Assembly (NCBI RefSeq): GCF_003945595.2
Contig: NW_024103874.1
Location: 1,994,001-2,058,000, forward strand
DNA length: 64,000 bases
DNA from: Pipra filicauda
Taxonomy: Eukaryota > Chordata > Aves > Passeriformes > Pipridae
Reading direction: 5' to 3'
A program made the translations under genes and the position numbers. Positions within the stretch are counted from its first letter, which is position 1, and each line of letters begins with the position of its first letter. Positions 25,601 through 38,000 of this stretch are shown piece after piece. A model generated the notes under the pieces. That model saw only the letters and a list, made by a program, of their open reading frames with translations, ran no database searches and was not told the DNA's origin.

Positions 25601-25913
25601 CAAAATGAATCATTTTCTCTGTGAGGAAATTTCACCAAAATGCTTCTTCTTTCTCATCTCTTCCTTAATCATCTCTGGATTCCCATTATTTCTAGAAGGT
25701 ATATCATTAAATTCCCATTAGAAGATCACCCATCCCTCTCACAGCACCCACTCAGAGCCCAAGGGATTGCCACAGCACTAAGTTGTCTGGTCCTTTTTTT
25801 AATAGTCAAGCTCTTAGAACTCTCCATATTGCCATGTTTTGTGAGCCATCACACAGTTCTGCTGAAGTCCCTTTATGGATAAAACACATTCTGTCAAAAA
25901 ATGCTCTGGATGA
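22690..25913. other. Unique non-coding DNA, no gene recognised
   Basis: Only short frames without recognisable domains occur. A candidate exon at 25122-25328 is listed separately. No mobile element could be recognised by eye. Confidence 0.55.
25122..25328 (+). other. Splice-bracketed open segment, candidate symmetrical exon
   Basis: A good acceptor (tctccctctgtctttctctgcag, ending at 25121) precedes the segment and a donor-like gaag|gtgaga follows at 25329. The segment is 207 bases, a multiple of three. One frame is open throughout and includes VPAGLMEKTVLLEETNWAKF. I do not recognise the peptide. The clean bracketing makes it one of the better exon candidates here, but without homologues or transcripts it remains weak. 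Confidence 0.2.
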
Positions 25914-25965
25914 TGCTGTGGTTTAACCCCAGCCAGCAAAAGCACCACTCAGACACTCACACAAG
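25914..25965 (+). mobile_element. Short fragment resembling avian endogenous-retrovirus LTR
   Basis: The string tgctgtggtttaaccccagc followed by a cagcaaaagcaccactcag-like stretch resembles a segment repeated widely in avian genomes within ERV-type LTRs. I recognise it from general familiarity with bird repeats rather than from an alignment. Only about 50 bases are recognisable and there is no internal retroviral sequence, so it is a dead remnant. Orientation is given relative to that remembered consensus and is uncertain. Confidence 0.4.
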
Positions 25966-26234
25966 CATGAGCTGAGTTTTGTCAAGAACCTTCAACTAGT
26001 GTAGAATATTAATCCTGACAAGTATCTTAAAACATTCTCCCAACAAACCTCCATCTTTTCAACAGGAAAAAGCAGTGCATGGCAAGATTTCTTCTGTTGA
26101 AATTTATTTTTGCTGTGCCTAAGCACCAGCTCATCCTCAGCACTGGAATCTCTTCCCTGTGTTTTTGAGAAACCCAACAGTAAACAGTGATTAGACACTC
26201 AGGAATTCCCCCGTTTCCTTCACTTGGACACACA

Positions 26235-26500
26235 CAAGGGATCCACCCAAGGGATCTGTGGGAGCTGGTGGGAATGCTCCTGGAGCCACTCACAACCATG
26301 GATCAGCAGTCCTGCCTTACTGGGGAGGTCCCAGTTGATTGGAAGGGATCAAGTGACCATCCCTGGAGGTGTTTAAAGGATGTGTAGATGTGGTACATAG
26401 AAAATTGGTTTAGTGGTGAACTTGGCAGCGTCAGGTTTATGGTTGGACTCAATGATATTAAAGGTCTTTTCCAACCTAACCAATTCCATTCTACTCCATA
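26235..26500 (+). mobile_element. CR1 LINE fragment with internal deletion (RT piece joined to 3' UTR)
   Basis: From 26238 the plus strand reads GIHPRDLWELV and later LTGEVPVDWK. This matches the reverse-transcriptase region of avian CR1 ORF2, which typically has a GIHPRVLRELA-like stretch and then LTGEVPVDWR. At about 26345-26360 the coding match stops and the DNA passes directly into CR1 3' untranslated sequence: ccctggaggtgtttaaagg, then a goal-like ttggactcaatgatattaaa, then ggtcttttccaacctaacca. The remaining RT and C-terminal coding region is missing. The element is 5'-truncated as well. The RT piece is one frame but too short to function, so the copy is dead. Confidence 0.88.
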
Positions 26501-28767
26501 AAAAAACAACACAAGCTCTCTGGTGGGAGCAGAACTCTCAGAACGTGGCTTCACTTAGTTCTCTTCACATCAGTGAACAGCCTGTGTCACTCTGTGCAAG
26601 GGGCTGTGCAGGAGCCCAGAGGGAGAGATTTGGAGAAGAAAGTGGGCAGAGAAAGGAAGCAGCTCCAAAGGAAGTGTTTAGAATGGGGTTTTCCCCCAAT
26701 GAGCTGCACCCATTTCTCACACGTGCCACACATTTCCTTAGGAATGTCTGAAATTCCAGTGGCATGAAGTGTTGACCAGAGAAACATGTCTGCTCAGGAC
26801 TGAAATCAGTGCCATATTAATGGCAACATCCTCTGATTTATCTCAGTGACCAGCCCTGGAAGTTGGGGAAGGGAGGAGTTTGTACAGGCAAAGAATTTGT
26901 CCAGTGATTAAAAATCCAGTCAGTAACTACAGCAAACATCCCCAATGACCTGCCTGCCAAAGATTTAATCTCTGTCTACAGCAAAGTAAGAACAGGACTG
27001 GGATAAATTTTGCTGTATCCACCAGATGTTTTATCATTTATAGGAAGATGTATAGAGCTAACAGAAATTAATTTTGGCAAGAGTGTAACTAATTAAACAG
27101 AAAGCATTTTCTATGTACTGCAGATGAAGTTGATGGGAAAGCATTCACACAATAAACTGAGGGGAAAAAACATAGTATGCAAAGGTTAAATTTCTCTGTT
27201 CTTTATGCAAGCAATGCTTTTATAAAGACAATGAAAGTTTAACCTCAAGGTTAAAATATTGAATCTGATTTTAACAGGAATAAATCATTCCCATAGATTT
27301 GTATCCAGGTACCAACGTGGGATATTTTTTTCCCAGCCTCAAAAACTTCCTTAAGGAGATTTGACAAGGACAGCAATTCCTCTTATGGAGCAGTTCTGCT
27401 TCCTGCACTGCATCTTGCAACCTTCTGGAGCAGTTGAACCAGAGGAGATGAACAGACCCCCCTCCAAAAGAGTTTGTTCCTGGTTTCCCTTATGGAAGGC
27501 CTGGTGCCAATGGCAGTGACTGAAAGGTCCTGGCTCCTCACAGACCTTCCAATAACACAATTCTTCAGAGGTAAAAAAAAAAATGCTTGTTGAACCATGT
27601 GACACTTTCTTTTTTAAAAAAATCTTATTTTCCCCCAAAACAATAAGACTGCATTAAAAGACATATGGCAGAAAAATCACAAGTGCTTCAGTTTGAGGGC
27701 TGAAAAATATCAATATTAGCTACAGGAAAAAGTGTTGCAATGTTAATCTGAGTTTGTATGTAAGTACAGATAAAGATGAAATACTCACTTCCAGCTACAG
27801 TGGGTTTGATTCTTAAACATGGAAGTGAAAGGTCCCCAGTCAGGGTGTTAGCTATTTTTAAAAAACATTAAATCAGAAGTAAAAAATCAGAGGTCCTGAT
27901 ACAACCACCTGGAACTGCAATCACACAAAAGCCAAAAAGAAGGGCCAGTAGCAGGAAATCAGGAAGGTGATACTTGAAGCCTCAGTCACAACTGATGTAG
28001 GTTCAACAGTGCTCTTCCCTATCGAAACAGCTGAAGCAGAGAATACAAACAAAACCATTCTAGTAAAAATATTTCACATACTTGAAAGGATTACCATGTG
28101 AATTTATAGAACTTTTCTTTCCAAATCATTTTCTTAGGTATTTTCTTCCCCAGCTGAAATAACAGCCATGAGCTATTCTCACTACTCCTTTCCTGGAGCC
28201 TTCCCATAATCAAAGCAAAGCAGCAGAAGGAACAATATGGGAAGAACAAGGCCGTGGTCATCAGGATACTTTGAGTTTTCCTCTTGCTGAGATGAACAGA
28301 CCTCGACTTGTGGAGAGGAGCCCTGGCCTGGCTGTGCTCTGTCTCCACTTTCTACTACAGGAACAGCAAAACTGGGAGGGGAGAGGTGTGGAAGTGAAGC
28401 ACAAGGCTGGGATCTCTGTAACATCGCACAGTCTGTTCCCCTGCACTCGGACACTGCTCCAAACCTCCCTCCCACCAGGCCTGGAGCACAACACAACCCC
28501 CAGGACAGGCTGCCCCCCGTGGTGCTCTGCCTTTTCAAAGCAAACATTGTTCAGAACATGCATGTTTTACAAAGGGTGTGCTCCCTTCAGGGAAATGTTT
28601 TGGCACGTGGATTTGGGCCAGCAGCAACAGAGCTGATTCTCCCGAGGCTCCTGCCTTGGGAACTGTCCCACACATGGCAAGTACTCTGTCAACCTGCTCT
28701 TGTGAAGATCCCTCCCCTCACCGCCCTGGAACCAAGGTCCTGTTCGCTGCCATGGTTACACCAGCCC

Positions 28768-29030
28768 AGAAATGGAGCAGCTCAAGTTGGAAGGGCCCAC
28801 AAAGATCATCGTGTCCAACTCCTGCTCCTCACAGAACCCTCTACAACTAAACCACAGGACTAAGGGTGTCAACCAGATGTTCCATGAACTCTGACAGGGC
28901 TGAGGCTGTGACCACTTCCCTGGGGAGCCTGTTCCAGTGAAAAACCACGTGCTCAGTGCAGAGCCTTTTCCTAATGTCCAACCTGAACTTGCCCTGAGGC
29001 AGCTTCAATTCGTTTCCATGTGCCCGTGGA
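28768..29030 (-). mobile_element. CR1 LINE 3' fragment, minus orientation
   Basis: The plus strand starts with ctcaagttggaagggcccac and continues aaagatcatcgtgtccaact, the reverse complement of the CR1 3' end. It then continues through ttccctggggagcctgttcc and ttttcctaatgtccaacctg, which are typical inverted CR1 3'-region strings. Similarity fades at about 29030. Divergence from the usual consensus is moderate, suggesting an older insertion than the one at 41858. No coding capacity remains. Confidence 0.9.
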
Positions 29031-32000
29031 TGACTCCAGCATCAGGCCCGGCCCTAGATTGGCCCAAAGTGTGAGGGAAAGGGTTGTGTTCCATGACTGA
29101 ACAGTGCATGATCAAAGAAAAGTGTGAAACAGCAGGTACAAAGTGCAAGTCCATTGGAAACAGACTGGAGCTACAGGAAGCTTGTTGGAAAACAGCATTT
29201 TGCCCTTTGGTTTCTTTGGGCCTGGTATAAGATTTGCACTCCCAGAACAGCAGTGACTCAAAGAATCCCACACTTGCACAGTGAAAATGAACTTTGTTTG
29301 TTATCAACTTCTATGGGCTTGTGGATTTTTATTCCCATTTTCCTTGGGATCCACTGGTGAACACGAGGCACAGTGGAGGGCAGAAGGAAAAGCAAATGCA
29401 AATAAAGGAAGAGCTTTGTATACATCCCCAAAAGAGCAGACAGAAAAGGTCACATAACACGTATTACAAACAAATAGCTGGAAAAATAAACAGGATGCCT
29501 TGAAAATGAACCAGATGAGTCAAAAGGGACAGGAGGAATCTAAAAAGAAAAGAAAAAAAGTAACGTAGGATAGCATGGCTAAAGCAAGATTGTTCATACA
29601 GAAAACTCAGCTCCAGCAAAAAGCAGCAACACGCCTCTACAGAGGAAAAAATACTTGCCCAGAAATAATAGAGAGAAAACAAATATGGCCATAAATTCAC
29701 TCAGAGGTCCAAGGTTCCTTCGGAGGAGAGGTGGCAAAACATTCTAAAAACCAAAGATGCTGTAGAGTTTTCACAAATCCCGATCCAGCACTGGGGGATT
29801 TCTGTTTCTCACCGTTTCTGTTCGTCTCCTACATGTCCCAAGCCATCTGCATTGCCATATTTGTTTGACAAGGTGTGTATATACAGCAACTTCTCCGGGT
29901 CACTGAATACAAGGCAGAGCTGGTTTCCCATGAAAACTTTTACAGAAAGCAGAAGATTTTGAAGAAATACGTCAGTTTGAACAAAAAATATTACTTTGTG
30001 TACAATATGGAGACAACTGGAGAAGCTGCAATTCCAAAGCTGAAATAACACCACATGGGACTAAACCTCCCATTGCCCCATCCTTGCTAAAATACACAGC
30101 TCTGGGGTCTGTATCTGCCGACCTGTCTCAGAGAGTTTTAAAAGGCCTTGCTGTCATTTCCTATCAGAAAATAAATACACTTCAAACCCTCAAAACCCTT
30201 TGCTAAACAGAGTGGTTGTTTTCCCAGTCCAAGAGCAATACTCTCCTCTCTGGTAGGTTCTGTCCCGCATTGGAACCCCATGGTTTGTTCTCTGGATGTT
30301 GATTTTAAACCAGCTTTCATGGGCAGCTGCGGTAAATAAACCCCTCAGCTGGTTTTCCATCCCACAGGGGGTGGGGAGGGCCAGGTCAGATCCCACACTC
30401 AGTGATCCTGTTCCAGCAGGGAAAGAGTCAGAGCTGCATGTGAACCCCTCAGATCTCAGTTGAACACACGCTGCCACACCAGGGCCTGAAAACTTCCATA
30501 TGCCTGACGTGGATTCTTTCCCCAAATTCATGACACTCCTCAGCCAGGGCAGCTGATGGGAGGAGGGGGGTGAAGGGACACTGAGGGGACAGGAGCAGGA
30601 CAGTCCCACCCCACTGCAAACCAGAAAGGAGTGTGGGTGTTGTAGTAAAGAGAAGAAAATCTGCAGATCTGGAGCTTAAAAGTTAAACCTGTCAGACCAT
30701 AACCATGACCTGGCTGTGCCGGTAACGGCACTGAAGTGCATTTTAATATTAACATCTGTATTGTTTGTGTATCTTTAACATGAAATATAGTTCAACTAGG
30801 GTTTTATGGCAAAATTGTTGCTTCCTGATAGTTTCATTTAGTTTATTTGCAGGCTGCAAAACAGTAAAATCTTTGAAGGAAAAGATATAGAGGATAAATA
30901 AATAATCGGGATTATGAGAAATCTCCAGGCCTTTAAAAATGCATTTTTTAAAATTAAAAAGGCAAAAGGCCAAAATGCAATATACCTAAGTAAAACCAGA
31001 AGGTTAATGCTGGATGAAAGGAGTAATTTTGCTCCATGCTGCACAAACACAGACTAACACAGAGCATGGAACATCCCTGACATGAACTTACTCAGCTCAC
31101 CCCAAAAAACAGGTTCAACTTCATTAACTGCAACATCTCAGGCAAACAAAAGGATGCTTCATTTAGGAGCCAATCCAGAGTCCTTCCACTCACACTTCTA
31201 TTTTGCAGGATTAGAATCCTGTAGGAAAATCACTATTATTTTACATTAAGTGACCTAAACCAGATATTGCCCATATTTGATACAGAGGGGTAGGGTGGCA
31301 CCTGACAGAAATAGAAACACAGATCAAAGCTGAAAATCTAATCAGAATTATATGTTGCCTTCTGGGAGAAGTGGATTTAAGAGGACACAATGACCAGGGA
31401 AATGGGACAACTGCAATACTCTTTTCCTTTCCTATAAACTTTCACTGAGCAAATCACAAGAAAAAAGCCATAGTACACCATGAACCAGTGGCCTGAATCA
31501 TCCCCCAAAATAATCTGTAAAGTGCCCCTGTCCAGAGCAGTCAGCCTGAAAGGAGAAAATCTCCAGAGACTTCCAACAGTTCTCAAATAAGTTACTTGAA
31601 TGAGCTGAGGCATCACTGATAAAGTGTCTGTTCTCATGCTACACAAACATCACCATTTCAAAACTCAGAGGAGAACTGGAGATGGGAGCTCTGCAACTGC
31701 CTTCCCAATCTGCTTTGCTTGTGGTCTTGGGGACTAACCCACATAAATATGAATATAATTAGATATTTAGGAATAGCAAAGAGAGTTCATTTGTTACAGA
31801 AATCTACAAAGAACACGAAGGGTTTTTATAATCCAGTTTTGGATTTTAAATTGGATTCTTCATTGTCTGAAGTCTGTTAGTCATTATTCCCTGGGTGCAG
31901 GGCTTGAACTGACGTCTGCAAGGGTTTGTGTATGTATATGCCTCTAAGAAAACATTCTGAATAGTGAGATTCCCCAGGGAGTGCTGACACAAATAAAGGA

Positions 32001-33104
32001 CACAACATATTTTATCTATTAAAAACACTTCAGGCTTTCAAGTAGTGCCAAAACCCACAATTAAATCAATATTAGACCCATAGGAAGAGATGCCTTGGAA
32101 AAGAAGTTCTTCACAGTAACACACAGGTGGGTATTTGCATCGTGGGAACAAGCCAAATGGAAATCATTTTAACTCTGCACACACAGAATGATTCCTGGGA
32201 GTGCCAATGATCCAGAGCTATCTTATTCCAGAATTAGGAGCACAGTTTCAGAAACTCTCAGGTGAAAGCAGCTCTTTTCCCAAATTACAGTGCTTATAAT
32301 AGAGCCAACTGCAGTGAAATCATGGTCTGATCGTGCCTGTTCTAGGTGTTATTCAGAAGTAGTTACACAAGCAGCTCCTCAGAAATCAGGAATGTAGCAA
32401 CAGTTCCTTGAGAAATTCTCATTTTTTTCCCCATAAATGGTTCCTTCCTGTCACTTTTCCCCCCTTTTTGTCTAATCTCCACATTTCACGCTTCAGCTTC
32501 CCACTTTGACCTGAGTTTTAATCAGTTTTGGAAAATGTTCTTCTTCATTCTGGCCATAAAGGTGTCATAAGACCCTCAGCTATTTTTCCAGCCAACTGTA
32601 TCCTGCCCTGGTCAGGTTCCTGCCAGGTTTGTTAGGTACAAGTTGACACATGTCCCATCCCTTTTGATTTGGTTACTTGAACACCACAGTCAAATATGCT
32701 CAAATGTTTACACTCTGAAAGCTTTGGACACACTGGTCACTTCTAAAGCATGCACACCTCCCTAACCTGGCAGTTTAGTCTCTGGTCCACATACATTTAG
32801 TAACATTTCCTCACGTTTACTTAATAAAAAGTATTTATAATAGAAATAGAGATTCACAAGAATGAGACTCTGGAAACAGTTATTTATACAAATTAATGAT
32901 CCTTCTCTGCTCCCAAAAATTTTCAACCTCTGCTTGCACTATTTTCTTTCTTTTTTTTCTCTTTTGGGGGCTTGGACAAATGTGCCCATAAACTATGTTG
33001 AGACATGTCACAATTGAAACTTGTCTCACTGCTCCATGTGATTATTCACCTTCAGTTTGGAAATTTCACTGCAGGTCACTCGTTTGTCTTGGGTTTATTT
33101 CTTG
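29031..33104. other. Unique non-coding DNA, no gene recognised
   Basis: This stretch contains short frames only, the longest being a 139-codon minus-strand frame at 30190-30609 in GC-richer DNA with no recognisable domain. A pyrimidine tract occurs at 32941-32965. AT-rich sequence lies around 30735-30970 and 31740-32040. No repeat family is recognised by eye. Confidence 0.55.
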
Positions 33105-33250
33105 CTGATGCCAATGGAGCGGATCACCCCGAGTGCCATCCCATGGCATGTGCAGGACAAGCAGGTGACCAGGCCCAGCCTGTGTGGGTTTAGAAAAGGC
33201 AGATCCTGCTGACTAAAGGTCTTTTCCAACCTAAATGATCCTTTGAGTCC
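33105..33250 (+). mobile_element. CR1 LINE relic: RT fragment fused to 3' terminus
   Basis: The frame beginning at 33108 reads MPMERITPSAIPWHV, then QDKQVTRPSLCGFRKGRSC, then a stop. This matches the avian CR1 reverse-transcriptase stretch around VMEQIILSAITQHV and the GFTKGRSCLTN motif. At about 33213, immediately after the motif, the DNA switches to ctaaaggtcttttccaacct aaatgatcc, the CR1 3' terminus. The rest of ORF2 and most of the 3' UTR are absent. The copy is short, broken by a stop, and inactive. It may be one old insertion with a large internal deletion. Confidence 0.82.
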
Positions 33251-34546
33251 ATGAGAAGGGACTATAACGAGAAGACTGGGTGTGCAGTGCTGTAGGAAAA
33301 GCATCTGAGTGCCCTGAGTCTGTGGTGTAAGACACCTCTGGGACAGCATTTGGAATATTAGTGGAAAAATTATGCAGTGTCAGTGATTTCTGAGAGAGGG
33401 AAAAAGAAGAAAGGACCTGGTCATTGTTATTTGAAATACAGCACCTTCCCCACTGGTCAACACACTCTCAACTGCCCTGCTCAGCCTGTGCTATGGCAGA
33501 TGTTGGTCTCCAGCTCTCTGCAGCCAGGCTTGGCACTGCTAAAAGGCAATTGTGCCCACTCTTGTGTTCAAAGAACAACAGATGTCACCACTAATCTCCT
33601 ATTTGTGCGTCAGCTTCAGAAAGCAGGTGGATTTATTTTTTCCTACCCTTGCAATGATACATGTAAGTGTGCGGGGACTGGAAAAAAACATCCTGTAAAT
33701 CTCAGCAATTAGACAAACCCTGCTCCTGAAGTACTTGTGTACAAAGACATTACAGAAGGAGCTGCTGGACAAATTCCAGCCTCTAAGCAGGACAGGGCCT
33801 AGATGGGGATTGGCTTTGTTCTAAGAACAACCTGCATCAGTATTCCTGTGTGTCCCTTACCTGCAACTTGTTCTTCCACTCATCTGACACAGAAAATCCC
33901 AACATGCTGAAAGACTTGTGCAGTGCCAACACACCACACTTGGGATCCACATCCTCCCACCTGCCCAGCTATATTTTTGGGTTATCCATTTGCTCCCACT
34001 CATGGAAAAAAACCACCCAGTCGTTTTTTTGTCTTGCTGTGGAAGGGAAAAGAGTCCCAGGTATCACTTGCTGACTGTAAAGGCACAGCCAGCAGAGTCC
34101 ACACGTGAATACAAGTCTCACTATGGACCTTGATCCTTCCCTTCCATGGAACAGAAAAAACACACAGAAATCAAACCAGTCTTGTTTTGACCTCCACAAT
34201 GGTATTTCATGTTTGTGTTTGCTCCTTAAACTGTTTTTAATCAGTATTTAGTTTGGAAATGTTTGCACAGGAGACATCTGGAAGAAAAAGAAGGCCCAGT
34301 CGGGGGGACTGCAAATGTCACGGCAGTTGTCTATGGAGTGGTCTCTCCTATAAAGTTGTGAAATGGTAGTTTATATTCCATTAAAAAGAGGTGGGGATAA
34401 TTAAAAGCAAAGCAACAGAAGAACAAACAGTGGAGACAGCTGTTTTCCAGATTTCCTTGGCAAATTAATGAAATATTTAAAGCCCTATAGTCTCCCTCAC
34501 ATCACTGGATATTTGCAAATATTTCACAAAGGCCAAGTTTCCTGCA

Positions 34547-35032
34547 ATGTTGGGAAAAACAGGGTCTGTAAATATGAAAGTGCTATTGGAGAAGGTGAAC
34601 TATCAAGAGCCAACTCATGGGCAGCCCCAAGGAGACTCAGAGAAGGCAAAACACCAACCAGACGCAAACAAACAAATAATACAAAAAATAAATAAAAAAA
34701 GAAACCTCATCTTTAACTACATTTACTTTTCATCTTGTCCCAACATGCCTTACGGACCAAACCCCAAAATTAAATGGATATTATGGGCACACAAATATTT
34801 TACCAACTTAAAAATAAATTTGAAAGCAAACCTTTCATTTCTATATCCTTCAAATGTAAAATGGCTTCTTGTTTCTGTGCATCTGATTAGGGGTTTGACT
34901 CCATGGGTTTCATTAATTAAATCAACTTTAAATATACATGTACAAATAATAAGGTCCTTGTCATCGGTTTGGCATCTTCAAGGAGAGACAAACAAGATTG
35001 CCCTGGAAAATTCACCTTCTCCCTTGCTTTAA
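34547..35032 (+). other. 161-codon open frame in AT-rich DNA, unknown
   Basis: This ATG-started frame stays open through a clearly AT-rich stretch where stop codons should be frequent. The product would be Asn-, Lys- and Ile-rich, with KQIIQKINKKRNLIFNYIYF in the middle, and no motif I recognise. No splice sites, promoter or neighbouring gene support it. It may be chance or a decayed coding remnant. Its length for the local composition is the only reason to list it. Confidence 0.15.
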
Positions 35033-38000
35033 TTTAAAGCATTCCTTTGTATGGCAAATGGAGATTACAGAGGAAGAGAGGTTTAGGGGCTGCAGGTAGA
35101 AGTCCAAATTGCCAGATTTAGCTGAACAAGTTTATTTTAACATTCCTGCCCCTGTTCTGTATTTTCAGCTGGGTATGCTGGAAAATCTGGTGTTCAGATT
35201 CCAGTGACATCCCGATCTCATTTTGACTAAGTTGTGATCTTTATAATTCCCTCCTGTCTTTCCTGCAAACATTTCTGAATTGTAATAAAAATAGCAGACA
35301 GATTAAAGGACTAAAGAACTGCAAAGGATTTATGCACAGAAGAGAGGAAAGTTCAGAGTGAAAGAGATGTCACCATATTCCAAAACATCTCAGAAAAAAA
35401 TTCCTATTAAAAGCAATTTAGCTCCCTGTCTCTCTAGCACCTTCCCATTGATTTTAATGGAGAAGCAAAGTGTGCCCTGAAAGCTTTGGGAATCACTCCC
35501 AGTCTGGGAACACAATAACCAGCACAAAGCAGCACAGCTTGAAATTAAGGTGCCAAATCAGGGAAATGCTCTTAATTAGCAAAGAGAGAAAGGGCAGCAA
35601 AATTCCCCGAGGGCCAAGGCACCACCAGTGCACAAACCAGAGCTGGGACACAAACAGAAATGATGGCAATAACCCACAGGTACAGGGTTCCAGCCCAGGC
35701 TGCTGCAGCACAACCTCCCCCAGTGCTCCAGACCCACCACTGCCTTCCTCTCTTGGATATCAAATGCTAATATACAGGTACCTCCCTATCCCACAGCAAA
35801 CCACCCATCCAAAACAGCTCTGGGTTTGCTGCGTTAAAATGACAGAGATCTTTGGAAACCAAGTGGAATTCTAGGGATGGGTAAGGAAAAGGAGCAGCAA
35901 AGGCAAACTGGTGCCTCAAAAGAATGCCAGTGAGCCGTGGTGTGGGACAGCCGAGGAGATGATGAAAGGCAGGATGAACTATTAAGCTGATACACAACAT
36001 ATGACAACCATCCCCGGCTCTGTGCTGGGGCTAATCCAAAACAGCAACGAAAAGAGAGGACACAGGAGACAGACAGGAATGGGAGCAGTGCAAGAAAACC
36101 CACGGAGCACATGGAGCCCATGGAGCCTGGTCTGCGTGGGGATGAGCACTCGCTGTTCCAAATGCAGAAAAATAGGAAATGGGATACAGAAACTAGAGAT
36201 GTAGTTGGGTCTTGTTTGGGGGTCTTGTTTATTTGTTTTGCGTTTGAGAACAAATTGGGTGGCAAAAAGAGATTATGTGACTGTGGTTTGGACCTCAGTC
36301 CAAATACAAATCAGGCCCAAAATTGGTGTAAACAAAACCTGCACATTTACAAAACTAATTCTAAGATATTTCTTTGCCAACAGCAGGAGGAGATTTCTTT
36401 AATTGAACTTCTCTTTCTCTTTGTTAACATCTTGGAGCACCTTTTCCATCCAACATCACCAAAAAATAGGGAACCCTGGATCACCAGATGGGAGTCCTAG
36501 AACCACTCTAGGGAACCTTGCAGAGGGTGTTTGCCATTTTACACTGGCAGGGATTGCTACCAAACAGTCCTGCAAGATTTGCCAGGTCAAGTTCACTCAC
36601 CATTCTGTCCCATGAAACTCCAGGTATTTTTCCTGCCTGGAAGCGCCAGCAATGTCCCTGGAAATTCTTGACAAAGACCAGGTTCTGGTCTACAGTTTAG
36701 AGGTACCAGAGCAGAGGAATTAATCCTCTGATTGTCAGTGGCAGAGAAATTTTGCCTCATTCATCTTTAGATTTCTCTTCCACTTGGAAGTGATCTGGAA
36801 AAGTGCAGTGGGTAGAGCCAAGGGAGTGCCTGTGTTTACATTTGTAGCTGTTCTTGGGCACACACGCCAATAAATTACTCTAATTTAAAGAGCAGCCTTC
36901 TGACAGCTTTAAAATTCTGATTTAGCTCCACAAAGGAAACACAGGAACATGATGCTTCCCATGGTAAATCAGCCAAAACTCCATCTCTTTTTGCATGAAG
37001 ATCCTGCCTTACACAGCTCTGCACAGATCCTTATATGGCTTGAGAACGAGGAGGAATTTCAGGCTCTATTTTTAGCTGTGCCATAGTTATACCTTTTTTT
37101 TTTCCCCCTTTAAATTTTGCAGTCGTGTCACCAGAGCTCAGCTCCTTGCAGTGACGACCTCTCCTCAAGGATCTCAAACACTTCTCCAACATGATCTGAC
37201 TAAACCTTCCAAGGAAGTATTATTCTGAAGAGAAGAGAAATATCAGACAAGGTCTACAGAAGAGTACAGGAGGGGCATGGAGATTTTAGGGAAAGAAAGG
37301 AAGGTCACGGAGAATCAGTGCCCGTGGACACACCCAGGCATTAGGTTTGTTTGGAGCCAGGTTGCATTTGTTTTAAACCCTGCATTAGTACAGACTGAGA
37401 GCCAGGATTTTTATGTTCCCAAAGGACATGAAGTTCATTTGCTAATGCAAATAATTTTATAACTCTTCCTCATAATATTAAGAATTTACACTAAATACAC
37501 AGATGCAGACAAAATCACCCAAGGAAAGGTGAAGAAACAGCAGAATATGCAGAGGAAAGAGGTTTTTCCTTACTGCCCTGTTGTCTTCTTTCAACTCTCT
37601 TCAGTAGTTTCAAAAATAGACCCACACAGGCCACAAGCTACTACAGCACCTCATAATGCCACCTTAGAAACCAACCTCAGAAACAGATTTCCAGAACAAA
37701 ATCTACCTTGCAAGTAATTTCGTGTTTTGGCATTAGGAGGAGGAAAAGCTCTGTTAGATATTAAACCTCCAGGCATGGAGTCATTCAAGAGGAAACACTG
37801 AGAGAACCCTGGATCCCCCCTCACCCCAGATGCTCAGTTCTTACTGGTGAACAGTCTCACTTGGATCCTTTCTCACTACAATGAAAACCATATGCTCATG
37901 AATTCACTGTGACACCCAAGATGTCTCTATACTAATCAGTGAGAAATACTTCCAAATACACATTTGGTATAAATTTAATAATATCAATATTGTTAGATTT

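Noticed and set aside
35834..36265. 143-codon minus-strand Ser/Cys/Phe-rich frame resembling a membrane protein
   Set aside because: Hydrophobic content arises from pyrimidine-rich DNA. No conserved motif is seen.
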